From Gamarada debralockiae (lineage: Eukaryota; Ascomycota; Leotiomycetes; Helotiales; Hyphodiscaceae), in the NCBI GenBank assembly GCA_002803225.1, contig NXFV01000139.1, positions 21,619 through 85,618 of the forward strand: DNA of 64,000 bases, given 5' to 3'. Position numbers and translations under genes: made by a program. The notes under the pieces are model-generated. The model was not told where the DNA came from, ran no database searches, and was given only the letters and a program-made list of their open reading frames with translations. The number at the start of each line of letters is the position of its first letter. Position 1 is the first letter of the stretch. Positions 47,942 through 58,993 of this stretch are shown piece by piece.

Positions 47942-49492
47942 GAGAATGCGATTGTGGGAATTACGATGGCATTGGATATGGGCGTTGGGAAATGGCGTTT
48001 GAGGACCGAATACTCGATGGCTGCTTGGCTGGATATCGTGGCTGGATTGAGGGACAGCACTGTAAATAATGAATATTAATGTATGGGATATGCAACCAGA
48101 CCGTGGCAGATACGCTAATATGGACATCTTTCCTAATCCCGCCGTCTTCATCGCGTGGTCGAGTTCGTCCAAAATTCAAGGAGACATGGGCATTTCTTCA
48201 ATGAAGGTTGTCATCTCAGCAGAATCACCTGTTCCTTAGATTGAATCTCACTTCTATTGCAATTCCAGTGAATTGCGTCGAGTTCATTCCCCTCCCAGTT
48301 TACAAATACTCTTCCACTCTCCCCTTTCTCCTTAACATCTCCCACCTCTGCCAACTCAGCAATGCTCACTCTCAACCTCAGCACCTCATCCAAGAACGTC
48401 ATTGCAATAGCAACTTGCCTCATACTCACAGCAAGCCTCTGCATCCCTCTCCTTCCCTATTTATTCATCTTTTACTTCTGCATCTGGTTCAAGCTCAAAT
48501 TCTTCCTTTTCCACTTGGCCTTCTAACTCGCCATCACGTACAGCTTGTATGCCCATCACTTGATTTTGGGCCAGAGTCGAAGGCGACAGTCATGTCTGAT
48601 TGCTCTTTCCTGCGAAGTCTTTATAGTCTTGCAGTAAACGAGGGACGAGTCGTCGAGGAACTGGCAGATCTGTGACTCTTTGACGATTAGGGATAGGAAT
48701 GAATGGGTGAGTTGGTCGAGAGTTGATTCACTTAGCCATCTGAAGTTCGTTTCGCTCCCATCATTTCATTCACTTCGTCCTCTGATATCTGCTTATATCA
48801 TCAGACCACAATTCCATTCACATCATCATCTGAGTTCTAGATCGCTCCCAAGACATTCACTTCGTTCTCTGAACCTATTTCTCCCCCGAGACAGTGAAGG
48901 ACAAAAACATCAGACGGCAGTTGTCTCTTCGGGCTATTTAGGACAACACCTGCACAACTATCTCCTTCTCCAACTCCATCTCGACATGACTTCGACATAG
49001 AGATCTTCTTCAAGTGCTATCACTTCTATTCCTCTTTCAAGTGTTCGACCTCAACACATCTTGGCTGGACACATACTCTAGGTATTCTCACATCTGCTTT
49101 CTCTTCATTACTATTTCATACAGATAAGCACCTTCTTCTTCGATAAACTTCACACGTACATACTCCACTACATCGGGGCAGAAACATACAACTCTTTGCT
49201 TTCAGGAAAGCATATTTCATCTTCTCAGCACCATACCACTGCGCAGATATTCAATCTCGAGCGACTTTGAACATACTCAGCAACCTCACTTCGACTCGAC
49301 ATAGTACATCACCTCAACCCTTGGCGAACTCTCAGTCTTGCCACTGGATCATCATCGAAAACATTTCAAGGACACCACTCAACACACTCAATCCAACCCC
49401 TGAATTTCATCACTTCAAACACCACTATTCCACCCCCTCACTTATCCACCATCTCGTCCCAACACATCCGTCTCGCTACCCCTTTACCCACA
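47942..49492. other. 1.5-kb CT-rich leader region upstream of the large RRM gene
   Basis: From about 48,200 to 49,490 the plus strand is rich in C and T (many TTCTC, CATCATC and CACTTC runs) with only short frames. Such pyrimidine-rich tracts are common in long 5' leaders and core promoters of filamentous fungi, so most of this is probably promoter and 5' UTR of the gene that starts at 49493. Confidence 0.5.
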
Positions 49493-52400
49493 ATGGATCC
49501 ATCCGCCGACCCCACGTCGCCCTCACTAGACCCAAACACCTCCGGCAAGTCTTCATCCAAATCCATCGACTTCCTCGACTCCATATGCTCCCCCAACCAT
49601 ACTATCCCAACCTCATATCATCATGCGAACTCGGCCTCTCACCCTCACGAAGAATCCACATCTCAACCCCACGAAAAACTCACGTCCTTCCCTTACGAGA
49701 CCACACCCTTACCGCCTCCCGAAGAATCCACGTCACGACCCCACGAAAAACTCACCTCATTCCCCCACGATACCACGCCTTCACAACTCCCTAAATACTC
49801 TTCAGCTCAGATTTTACAAGCGTTGGCTTATCGCCCAAGACTCTTCAGCCAGAACAGCTTTTCGAGACGTGCTGTTGAAGCTAGAGAGGGCAAGCATATG
49901 GATGGCGATAACGTTGCGGCGGAAGCAGAAGGACAAAGAGATATCAAAGGAAAGGGCAAAGAAAAGTCAGGAGAGCCGTATTTTGGGTCCAACTCCAAGA
50001 CGAGATTGGAAAGAGTGCAGAAGAGCCACAAAGGACATGGTCAGACTGCTGCTGAGATTTATACTGGCTCAAACCATTATAAATCTGGATGGGGAAGTGA
50101 TCACGGAAATCAGAGTCTAGGATTGTGCACCGGAAATCAGGAAACTGGATGGGGTAATACGAACCAGCCTGCGCCATGGAGAAACCAAGCATCGGCATCT
50201 CGTGACGTGGTTGGAGATAGATGGGGTGAGCGGGCACCAGCGCAGGAGTTTGGTACAACAGATGGTGATGCTAAAAAGGGTTGGGGAACCTGGGGTGGCG
50301 GCAATGGGACTGGTGGTGGATGGGTCAATATGAGCAGCAACAATAACGGATGGGCAGCGAATGCGGATGATGAGAAGGTATTCGAAGCCAACCAGGCGCA
50401 GCCTGCGGAGAACTGCAATTGGAACTTCAATCAAAGCAACAATCAGCAGCAACAACATCAAGGCCAGCAAAACGGGACAGAACTCATCAAGAAACTGCGT
50501 GAGCAGAACAGGAGCCAAATAGAACTCCTCACAGAGCAGCGCATCCGTATTGCGGTGCTTGAGAATGAACTTAACCATACCAATAAAAACAAAGAAGATG
50601 CCATCAATGCAAGCGCCATCATCGCGCAGACGCTAGCCTCGATATTTGCTTTGACTTCTGGACCCCAGACTAAGGCACCACGCCTGGTCATCGATGAATC
50701 AGGCTCTTCAGATCGAGATGATGAAGTCAAGGAGTTGAAGCGGGAGCTTGAAACCTTGAAGAAGGAGAACTCACTTCTGGAAAGTTTTCTAAATGATGAC
50801 GTTGAGCACTTTGATTTGGGCATGTCCTCTGACGAAGACCTCAAACCCCCTCGAACTCATTTGCATCAACGCGTTTCTGCCCGAAGACGCGCATCAGGCG
50901 GAGTCAGTGTTGATAAAGATACAACCAGACTGAGTACCAAGGCGAAAAGCAAGGGCAAGGAGCAAATGGTTGAACCATCCAAGACTTCCATCAATGCTCA
51001 GCTTGGCATCTCGACTTCTGACACTGTGGACAAGAAGCGAGTTTGTGGTGAAGGATTACGCAAGGCGTATGAGAAAGACAAAACTCTTGCTGCTCTCACA
51101 AAATGCTCCGTTGAGACTTCAGCACGACTATCTCGCGCGATCGGAAAAGCTTCAGAGTCAGAGACAGAGACAAAGGGTGTTAGCGGCTGGAATGAATCGT
51201 TCACAGCTGAAAACCCCACAGTGCCCAACAGTCCTGCCCTCAATCTTTCAACTTCCCAAGTCACAGGTCGTCAATTCATAGACACTTTCCAATCTGCAAA
51301 TGGAATGTCAGATGTCGGATTGCAGTGTCTGGATGACTTCTTGGCAGGCGACATGAATGATCACCCATCTATTCCTGGGATCAGAAAGGACAAAGAGATC
51401 CTTCAATTGTCCCCTCACCTCGAAGCACAGATGCGCGCTATGCAGAATCTTGCAAGCCTTCCTGCTCCTACGGTCTTGAAAACAGGGTTCGATGTGAAGA
51501 ATGCTAAGCGTGGCGCTGATTACGACCATCTTGCACCACAGCCTGAACCTCATCGTGGCGGGATGAACAACTACAATCGCTATGGCACAACTGCCACTGC
51601 CAATCCCTTCTCTACCACTACCGCGCGCGAACTCTGGGTATCACCAGAAGAGCGAGAGAGAGTTATCACTGACCATCAACGTCAATGTGGTCGAGATGGT
51701 ATCAGATTCCCAGATATGTTTCGGTATGGCATCCAATATGTTCCTGAGGAGGATGATAAAAATTACTTTCGCACTGTGTGCATCTCAAATCTGCCCGGAG
51801 ACGTGGAGTTGAGAGATGTGCTGGCAAGAGTGAGAGGTGGCTTGGTTGCGAGTGCGGTTGTGATGGATACAAGACGTCTGATGGGTGGGAATATGAGTAC
51901 AATGGTCGTCTTTGTCGAGGACTATAATGCACAAGCATTTGTCGACTACGCTTCTGCCCATCCTATCATGTTTGGCGAAGATGATGAAGCACGAAATGCA
52001 GAAATCACGCTCATCCCAACACCAACCTACCCCATGTCCCAAGGCATGAAGAAGCGCATGAAACACGACCGAAAAGACACACGCTGCGTCGCCATCCGGA
52101 ACGTTCCTGAACAACTCTCCCTCTCAAAACTCCAATATGACATCTCTTGCCAGAACCCACATCGTGCAGACAATCTGGTAGAGATCTATCTTGATGAGAA
52201 CAACACCTTGCATCTCGAATTCTCAAACATGGTAGTTGCTGGCTCCGTCTTTGGTATTCTCACGAACTGGAATGCATATCGTGGTTTAGATGTCCTCTAT
52301 GAGCCTGATCCTTGTGCTGGACCTCTAGAGGAGCTTGCACATCCTGTCCCTCTACGTCCGCCGATGTTGCCTCGAAACCGCCCACCTTCTCCTTCATTGG

Positions 52401-53956
52401 ACCCCAACTTTCCATCTGAATCTTTGAACGAGCGAGATCGCCGATTTATTAGTAGTGGTGGAGATATCCTTCAAAAGCAGCGCAAGCGACTTGCTGCCCT
52501 CACCAACCAAAAAGTCGAGATTCCATCAATGAGCGGCGCCAGTATTAAGTCCAGCAGTTGGGCAGATGAAGTCATTGAGGAATCCGAATCAAGCGAATCC
52601 ATTGCTCCTCCCTCACATCCCATCTACCCCGCCAGTCTCCATCCCCAGCACGAGGAGCCGCCACACACACACTCAGAAGCTCCGCCCAACTCCCCCATCG
52701 ATGGCGTCCTACCAGTAAACATCGAATCCAGCATGGAAGTCAAAGAAGCAGTCGATGCAATTATGATGGACAACGTCAACGCTCTGATGAAGGACAACCC
52801 CAGTTCGTTCCGCAAAGCACCTGTGGGACTTGCTGGTAGTAAATACGCGACTATTGTTCCGAGATTTGAGGACAGACGGGAGCCGCTCAGAAGTCGGAAC
52901 GAAAGCCACAGCACCAAAAAATTAGGTGCTGGAGAGTGTGATGGTGGAGTCATCTTCTATGGCTGTAAGGAGGACTTGTGGAAAGCAGGCGCTACTCCCT
53001 CCGCATCTGGAAAAGGAAAGAGCAAGGCCATGGATATATCGGAGATCCCACAATCATACCCGCAGCTCGAGCCAGCGAATCTCGTGGCAGCAGCTCTCTA
53101 TTCCGATTCTGAATACTCATCGCATTCCGAACACACATTCAAACGCATATCACCAGAAATCGAATCCCTCGAAAATCCTACTCCCAGAGCAACTCGAAAC
53201 CCTTTCAACACTGCCTACCCGTCTCCCTCGGAACGAACACCGAAGCCCAGCTCATCTTGCGTTCTCAAAAAGCCGACTTACTCACTAGATTGTTCGCCAG
53301 TCCAAAAGTCGCCTATGCGTAAATTCAATTACCCGGCGCAACATAGCACGCCGCTTGAGAACTTCAACCGCGTCTTCGAAGCCAAGCAAACGGGTCCTAT
53401 AATTCCTTGCAACCTTGTCACGCCTCTCGATACAACCACTCCCCGCCAATCCTCACAACACGCCGCTCCTCAAACTCCCCAAAAGCCTCACCAAAATGCG
53501 GAAGTCTACAACAAGATAGTACTTTGCGAATACTACTCCGCAACCTCAGAAGCTTCCGAGGGCGAATGGACGAAGGAAGACGTCGAAGCCATCAAGAACT
53601 CAACTCCTAAGACGAAGGAAAGATATGCAAAGTTGATTGAGATTGGGCGGGAGGTGGGCGAGTTTGGTGGTCGAGCGGGAGGGAGCCAGGAGATGATTCC
53701 TGAGTTGTGGTTAGGGAGTCCTGAATCTGCTAGCTCGAGAGGAAAAGACGACGACCATTTTATTGCATCAAGTGGTGGGAAAGATAAAGTTGTGGAGGCA
53801 GAGGGAAAGCAGAAGATCAATCCTGATGATATTGACTTTGATATGGACGACGGTGCTGAGGGCGGTGTGGATGATAGTGGTAGAATGGGAGATGAGAAGA
53901 GAGCCTGTGCCTCTCAGGTTGCTGCTTGCGAGGGTTACATGAGCATCGGTGGATGA
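49493..53956 (+). CDS. large RNA-binding protein with two RRM-like domains and coiled coils
   Basis: A single uninterrupted frame of 1487 residues. The N-terminus is disordered and holds two tandem 24-residue units (53-76 and 77-100; core STS-Q/R-PHEKLTSFP). Gly/Asn/Gln-rich sequence (about 200-325) precedes a coiled coil (about 331-365, ELIKKLREQNRSQIELLTEQ) and a second one (about 408-434, KELKRELETLKKENSLLESF). Two RRM-like folds follow: about 755-839 (TVCISNLPGDVELRDVLARV, then STMVVFVEDYNAQAFVDYA) and about 861-936 (TRCVAIRNVPEQLSLSKLQY). The first matches RNP2 (VCISNLP). The rest is Ser/Pro-rich and probably disordered. Layout and composition suggest an mRNA-binding regulatory protein, perhaps of granules; this is inference. 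A named homologue is not recognised. Confidence 0.78.
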   Translation: MDPSADPTSPSLDPNTSGKSSSKSIDFLDSICSPNHTIPTSYHHANSASHPHEESTSQPHEKLTSFPYETTPLPPPEESTSRPHEKLTSFPHDTTPSQLPKYSSAQILQALAYRPRLFSQNSFSRRAVEAREGKHMDGDNVAAEAEGQRDIKGKGKEKSGEPYFGSNSKTRLERVQKSHKGHGQTAAEIYTGSNHYKSGWGSDHGNQSLGLCTGNQETGWGNTNQPAPWRNQASASRDVVGDRWGERAPAQEFGTTDGDAKKGWGTWGGGNGTGGGWVNMSSNNNGWAANADDEKVFEANQAQPAENCNWNFNQSNNQQQQHQGQQNGTELIKKLREQNRSQIELLTEQRIRIAVLENELNHTNKNKEDAINASAIIAQTLASIFALTSGPQTKAPRLVIDESGSSDRDDEVKELKRELETLKKENSLLESFLNDDVEHFDLGMSSDEDLKPPRTHLHQRVSARRRASGGVSVDKDTTRLSTKAKSKGKEQMVEPSKTSINAQLGISTSDTVDKKRVCGEGLRKAYEKDKTLAALTKCSVETSARLSRAIGKASESETETKGVSGWNESFTAENPTVPNSPALNLSTSQVTGRQFIDTFQSANGMSDVGLQCLDDFLAGDMNDHPSIPGIRKDKEILQLSPHLEAQMRAMQNLASLPAPTVLKTGFDVKNAKRGADYDHLAPQPEPHRGGMNNYNRYGTTATANPFSTTTARELWVSPEERERVITDHQRQCGRDGIRFPDMFRYGIQYVPEEDDKNYFRTVCISNLPGDVELRDVLARVRGGLVASAVVMDTRRLMGGNMSTMVVFVEDYNAQAFVDYASAHPIMFGEDDEARNAEITLIPTPTYPMSQGMKKRMKHDRKDTRCVAIRNVPEQLSLSKLQYDISCQNPHRADNLVEIYLDENNTLHLEFSNMVVAGSVFGILTNWNAYRGLDVLYEPDPCAGPLEELAHPVPLRPPMLPRNRPPSPSLDPNFPSESLNERDRRFISSGGDILQKQRKRLAALTNQKVEIPSMSGASIKSSSWADEVIEESESSESIAPPSHPIYPASLHPQHEEPPHTHSEAPPNSPIDGVLPVNIESSMEVKEAVDAIMMDNVNALMKDNPSSFRKAPVGLAGSKYATIVPRFEDRREPLRSRNESHSTKKLGAGECDGGVIFYGCKEDLWKAGATPSASGKGKSKAMDISEIPQSYPQLEPANLVAAALYSDSEYSSHSEHTFKRISPEIESLENPTPRATRNPFNTAYPSPSERTPKPSSSCVLKKPTYSLDCSPVQKSPMRKFNYPAQHSTPLENFNRVFEAKQTGPIIPCNLVTPLDTTTPRQSSQHAAPQTPQKPHQNAEVYNKIVLCEYYSATSEASEGEWTKEDVEAIKNSTPKTKERYAKLIEIGREVGEFGGRAGGSQEMIPELWLGSPESASSRGKDDDHFIASSGGKDKVVEAEGKQKINPDDIDFDMDDGAEGGVDDSGRMGDEKRACASQVAACEGYMSIGG

Positions 53957-54355
53957 ATTCTGAGGGGCCTGAGGTGATAGGGAGGACACAAAAGCATTGC
54001 ATTTTCAAGGCATTTATTGCAGCGTTTGGGGAGAGAGTTTACATTTCTTTATTTCAGCATAGAAAATTTGCTCGGGCAGGGTACATTCAAGGTGGTTTTC
54101 ATCTGGACTTCGGAAATTGAAGACATCAAGCATTTCATGGCGTTTCTCCTTTTACATATGGGTGTAGGATATGGGTGACATTAGATACATAATAAAAGTA
54201 CTTAAATCTACTTTGATGTGTAGGTGCTTTATGTAATCTTGTCTGGTTGGCGATGCATCGCCAAATAAAACGCCTTCGCATCTCGAATATCAATGAGTAA
54301 TCGAGTACTTCCATCCTGAGCCAGGGAAGACAGTATAAGTTGTTGCCAGATTCCT
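53957..54355. other. short intergenic region
   Basis: 400 bases between the 3' ends of the RRM gene and the agmatinase pseudogene. No feature is recognised. Confidence 0.5.
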
Positions 54356-55690
54356 TCACAGCTCATCCTTGCTGGGGACAGCCTTGGGCAAGCCAGACTT
54401 ATTTTTCACCATAGCGGCAAGAATATCAATGATGAGATCACCAGCAGCAACGGACGTTGTCTCCGCGACTGTATCATACGGAGAGCTGAATACAACCACA
54501 TCCGCTCCGACAAGATTCAATCCTTCTAGGCATTTGAGGTAGCGCTTCAATTCGCGAGTGGTCCAACCGCCTGACTCAGGGGTTCCTGTCGCAGGGGCGA
54601 TGCTTGGATCGAGGACTGTTGCAGGTTGATCAGCAATGGAAAATCAAGGATAGTCATGGATTTTACTCACCGTCAATATCAATTGACAGATATACTGGAT
54701 TGTTTCCAACGACATTCAGCGTTTTCTTGACAATACCCGCAACGCCAATATCGTCGACCTCATGAGCCTCGATTTGGGTAAGCCCAACAACATTCTCATC
54801 AATCTCCATAGTCCTTGGGACCAAATAATTTCGTCCTCAATCCTCCACGAACGCTCGCACCTTTATTGATACAACCCTCGCGACTCGTGTCCTAGAAGAA
54901 AGAACTATGCATGATAGCCGACTGATTCGACGCAATGCCTGCGTAGCCTTCATAAGGATCCCAAGTGTCAAGATGAGAATCCAAATGAATCACTGAAATA
55001 GGACCATATACAGTTTTCAGTGATCTGAGATTGGGAGGACGATGGAATGGTCTCCGCCTAAACGGATGATTCGCGGGTGCGTCCACCCTTGAGAGTTCTT
55101 GTCGGTTTGAGATGAAATGGTGTAAGATTTGGCGGTAGCCTTGCTCCATCTGCCTGAAGGCATGAGCTGCATCGAATGGAGTGATAGGAATGTTGCCGCA
55201 ATCGACGATGCTCATTCCTTCTTCCAAAGGATCGACTTCCCAGACTGTGTTGTAGCTTCTGCCTTTCTTCTCACGTGATGATCCTGCTCTGATTCCACGA
55301 GGCCCGAATCGGGCTCCGGGGCAGTAGGAGGTTGAGGTGTCGTATGGAAATCCCAGGATTGCAATATCTAGTGGCTGATTCAGCGTTAGCCAATATAGTT
55401 CTTTGTCGAATTCAGATGGAGGCTTACAGATGTGTGAGAGTGTGCAAGGCATCGCTGCCATTCCGGATGAGCAAATGTAACTGGCCGGGGAAAAGGGAAG
55501 ATCGACATTCAGATCTTTGGACGAAAAGTCAATATGGATTTGTTTAGATGTAGGGACGATATATTTACCTTCAATTGCGTGAGAGAAGCCAGGTCCGAGT
55601 TCCAAATTCTAAACTATCGAAAGAACGTCCAACAGGCCCAATGCTAAGGGCAGAACTTACGGAGACATTGCGAATTATCAAGTTATCCAG
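54356..55690 (-). pseudogene. agmatinase-family (ureohydrolase) pseudogene
   Basis: The minus strand carries a recognisable ureohydrolase: PLDIAILGFPYDTSTSYCPG, ARFGPRGIRAGSSREKKGRS, SVIHLDSHLDTWDPYEGYAG (metal ligands), [20 protein letters not shown] and [15 protein letters not shown]. An intron with GCTAAC branch (about 55,373-55,428) and one near 54,618-54,672 are visible. The frame is broken repeatedly: an extra base in the CCCC run near 55,490; an extra base near 55,075 and a missing one near 55,030, which put the GGDHS metal-binding segment out of frame; a TAG at 54892-54894; and an extra base near 54,805. [12 protein letters not shown] also replaces the usual GADVVEVAPPYD. Active enzymes hydrolyse agmatine to putrescine and urea with two Mn ions. 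No working product is possible as read, unless several are sequencing errors. Confidence 0.82.
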
Positions 55691-56078
55691 CATGTGAGAA
55701 AGTGTTGAAGACAAACTTGTTGTTCATGAGACTTGAAATAAAAATTAAAGAAATCTTTATAGAGGAATCAGCGACTGTTTGAAGATTTATTGCGATTAAG
55801 AGGCTGAATTCTCACTTGAGATTCATCGCTCAGGAGTTGGGGTGCGCCGCGTCCCGCCTCACAGGTACTGTATCCTGGCCGTTTTCGGGCGTCAAATGCA
55901 CTTGCCATTGCTTATCTCAACGGAAAAAGAGTGTCCATCTTTCCACATGGCTGTAAATGTCTTTAGCCACGTCGGCGCAGGCTTCGCGTGACTTGTTGCG
56001 GTATCTCATCTACCTCGCTGAGGACTTGTCGCGACCAAATTCTGCAACTTACACCGTCAACTATCAGAAACGACCGCA

Positions 56079-57060
56079 ATGCCATCCCGAAAACCGAAAC
56101 CCAAGGTCCCGAAAACCAAGACCTTTGGAAGGCAAGTACTTCTATTCCGTACTCTAGTCTGTTGTCATTGTTCCTGTCGCTGACATATGCTATTGTCATA
56201 GATGCTGGACTTGTAGAAGGAAGGTGAAATGTGACAACGTCCAGCCCAAATGCAGATGATGTTCGAAGGATTTCCAATGCGAGGAATATGACATTGAGTT
56301 GCTTTGGGTACCAAGTGGCCGTGATCACGAATTTGAATTATCCCCAAAGAGAAGAAAGACTATGTTATTGCACAGTAAGTGTGAAATTGTCACCTCAGCG
56401 GTTCGCAACGCTCACTGTCAGCCAGATGAGGGGCTGCCGACCTCACTGAGAGTCGCTGACGTCCATGAGATGCTTATCGCGCTTGATGAGGCTGACGGAG
56501 AGTCTGCATTTCATACAGATCATGGAATCGGACTGTTCTCTCTCTTCTCTGCAAGTTACGCAAGGTCAGACTCGAGCATATGTATATCACGTGACCGATT
56601 CATGGGCGCTGAAGAAACCGCTGCTGAAGCCAGCCTGCGTTGTGAGGATACCAATCGCTCAGTTCCAGTTAACATAGACGAGGAAATTTATTTCGATATG
56701 GATCTCGAAGTCTCAGCCGAAGACTCTGAGAAGGATATCAAAATCATTGACCGAACCTTAACCTATCCATCTGGCGGCTCGACTTTGCCACATCTCCTTG
56801 ACCTGGAACTCAGGACCCATTGCTTCTCCAATAAGCGACAGAGAACTCATGTACAACTACATCACTGTTGTGGCAGACCTCCTCCAACCTGCTAGTAATT
56901 ACAGGACCAAAACCCCTACAAATTAGTCTATGTTCCAAATGCGCTGATTGGGTCCGCTCACCATCTGACCGGTGTCGGTATGTCGGAACCGTCCCATAGC
57001 AACGTTGCAGTGTTTTATGGCATACTTTCCGTTTCCGCCTTTCCATCTTCGCGGCACAGA
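56079..57060 (+). pseudogene. Zn2Cys6 transcription factor relic
   Basis: From the ATG at 56079, a basic leader MPSRKPKPKVPKTKTFGR is joined across an intron (about 56,131-56,201, GC donor) to CWTCRRRKVKCDNVQPKCR, then TGA at 56260-56262, then CSKDFQCEEYDIELLWVPSG. This is the Zn2Cys6 cluster with the fifth-Cys region interrupted by a nonsense codon. Downstream come SDRELMYNYITVVADLLQP (about 56,835) and NPYKLVYVPNALIGSA, then AVFYGILSVSAFPS, matching the central domain of Arg81-like fungal regulators. These lie in a different frame from the preceding part, so at least one frameshift near 56,815 is also present. It is divergent from the agmatinase pseudogene, with about 390 bases between them. 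Confidence 0.75.
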
Positions 57061-57159
57061 CACTCTACCCGAGCGAGCCGTGTTCGATAAGCTAGAACGA
57101 CTGCACCGAGACTAGGTGATTCCCCGACCTCCCCCCACCCCCTCCGGTTCCCCCACCCC

Positions 57160-57290
57160 CCCTCTACATCCAAACTCGACTTGATACCTTAGATTTGGCA
57201 TTAAATCTAGCCCAGCGCCTCTACTTTGGAAAGACCGCCCTTAAGCCCGACGAAAGGGGAGTAGGGGCTCCCCGACTTTTGCGCATCCTA
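57160..57290. repeat. direct repeat, copy A
   Basis: Shares the core CTACT(T/A)TGGAAAGACCG, CCTTAAGCCCGA and TAGGGG(C/T)TCCCC with a second copy 1.42 kb downstream. Upstream of the core, a second shared part has CCCCCC(T)TCTA and TCGACTT. The copies differ at many positions. They could be the remains of an LTR pair or of a dispersed element. Confidence 0.6.
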
Positions 57291-58569
57291 GAGCTAAGCT
57301 AGAAACTATGTGATAACAATAGTTCAATTATTCCCACTGATTCAGTTTGAGCCCTGGGTGCAGACTCTCGTGCGGCGTATGGGCAAACTTATCGTCCGAA
57401 TTAGAAACAAAGAAATTCTCAACTAGCGTAGTTCAAACATAGCCGTCAGCCTAGACTCTCTAGACGCGCGGTTCTCGTCGTCATCGTCATGGTGCACTAC
57501 CTGGGGGATTCAGAGAGGCTCGAGGACGGCGAAGAGAGGTTTGATCGATCTCAGTTGTTGTAGCTAGCGCCACGTTGCGACACTTAACCCGACCACGAGA
57601 AGTTCTATGGTTTCGGACACAAATTGAACCTTGCTTGGCCCCTTACGAGCTTCAGAGGATCAGGCTTTGCGGAGAAGTAAGTTTGCTCTCGTGTTGTGTG
57701 GGTCTTGATGTCGCTCGCGGCTGAGGCTGAGGCGTCCTCAGTCCTCAGTCCTGGTTTTATTGGCTAGGCATATCACACGTCATTCACATTTCCTGTCTCG
57801 AGCAGCGCAATTTCGAAATCGTCTTTGTCTTAGAACTAGCGCGTTGAGTCGAGCGAAGGTCTCTCGGAACGAATGGCTCATTTAATCAACCATAAGGCTT
57901 AAAGCCTCGTCAACCACAAATTTATGCATGAAAGGATTTCTTCCTCACATGCGATATCAGCATAACGATTTTATCGTTAAAGTCATTCTTCTTACAAGGT
58001 CAATTTAGGAGGGCGCATTCTATGCAACCTCGCTTTCAATCAGTTATTCTATTATAGTTGCAGAAGGCGCTAGCGATTCGCGCCGCTTGTACGGGGAGGG
58101 CAAGGGTACGCATTTCTGAAATGAGAAGAGTAGCCAGATTCTGCCAAGCGGTGTGTTATGTGACCCATTTTGCCAAGGCTCTCACGGACCCTAGTAAAAG
58201 TACTTAAGGCTTGAAAAAGCCTCTCTGTAGAATTTCCCTTTATGGTGAAACCCTTCAGCCATACACGTACATTCATTCCTTCGTTGGAGGCACAGCTGAA
58301 ACAGCCTGTAACTTCAGCTGTTAAATTTTACATAGAGGAACCAAATAATTTTACTAATTTTAAATACTCATAGTCTACTGTACTTTATCTGCTACTCTAC
58401 AGATAAATGGTAGAAATTTTATATTCCCATTAGACACACGTAGAGGTTTTGGTGTCCCGGTTTTTCCTCAATACGGTCGATTCATTGACCTCATGAGCTT
58501 TTCGGCCTACTGTGCCGATTCTTCGGGTTGCCGATCGCATTGATTCGGCACGCTCTTGGCTAATGATTC

Positions 58570-58710
58570 CCGAGGGCCCCCCTTCTAACACCCAAATTTC
58601 GACTTCATGCCTTAACAATGATTTTTAAGGCATAAACTTGCCTACTTCTACTATGGAAAGACCGTCCTTAAGCCCGAAGAATGGGGGGTAGGGGTTCCCC
58701 TGACCCGAAG
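58570..58710. repeat. direct repeat, copy B
   Basis: Counterpart of the repeat at 57160-57290, in the same orientation. See that entry for the shared blocks. Confidence 0.6.
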
Positions 58711-58993
58711 GGGCTCGTGGGGATCCCACAATTTCGTAGTTTGGTGGAGATATAAGTCATGAAAGTTTGGTGGTTTAGGGCGGGGCCCGGGAATCATTAG
58801 CCACGTGTTGTGGCTTACTGAGTAAGCTGTACATAAGCTTAACCGACGACCTCGTTAGTTTCCATGATCATGCGAGAATGCTTTGAAGCTCCCAGAGTTA
58901 CAACACATTTCTTTACAGCCTGTCAATAAGTGTCGAAACTGCCCGAGTTATTACATCAGACCGGATTATACTTTGACAAAGACTTCCTGCCTC

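Larger units (their letters stand above)
57061..58993. other. 1.9-kb region with diverged direct repeats
   Basis: C-rich runs at 57,120-57,165 are followed by ordinary sequence without a gene. A block of about 55 bases at 57219-57273 recurs in the same orientation at 58646-58700 (listed separately). Confidence 0.55.
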
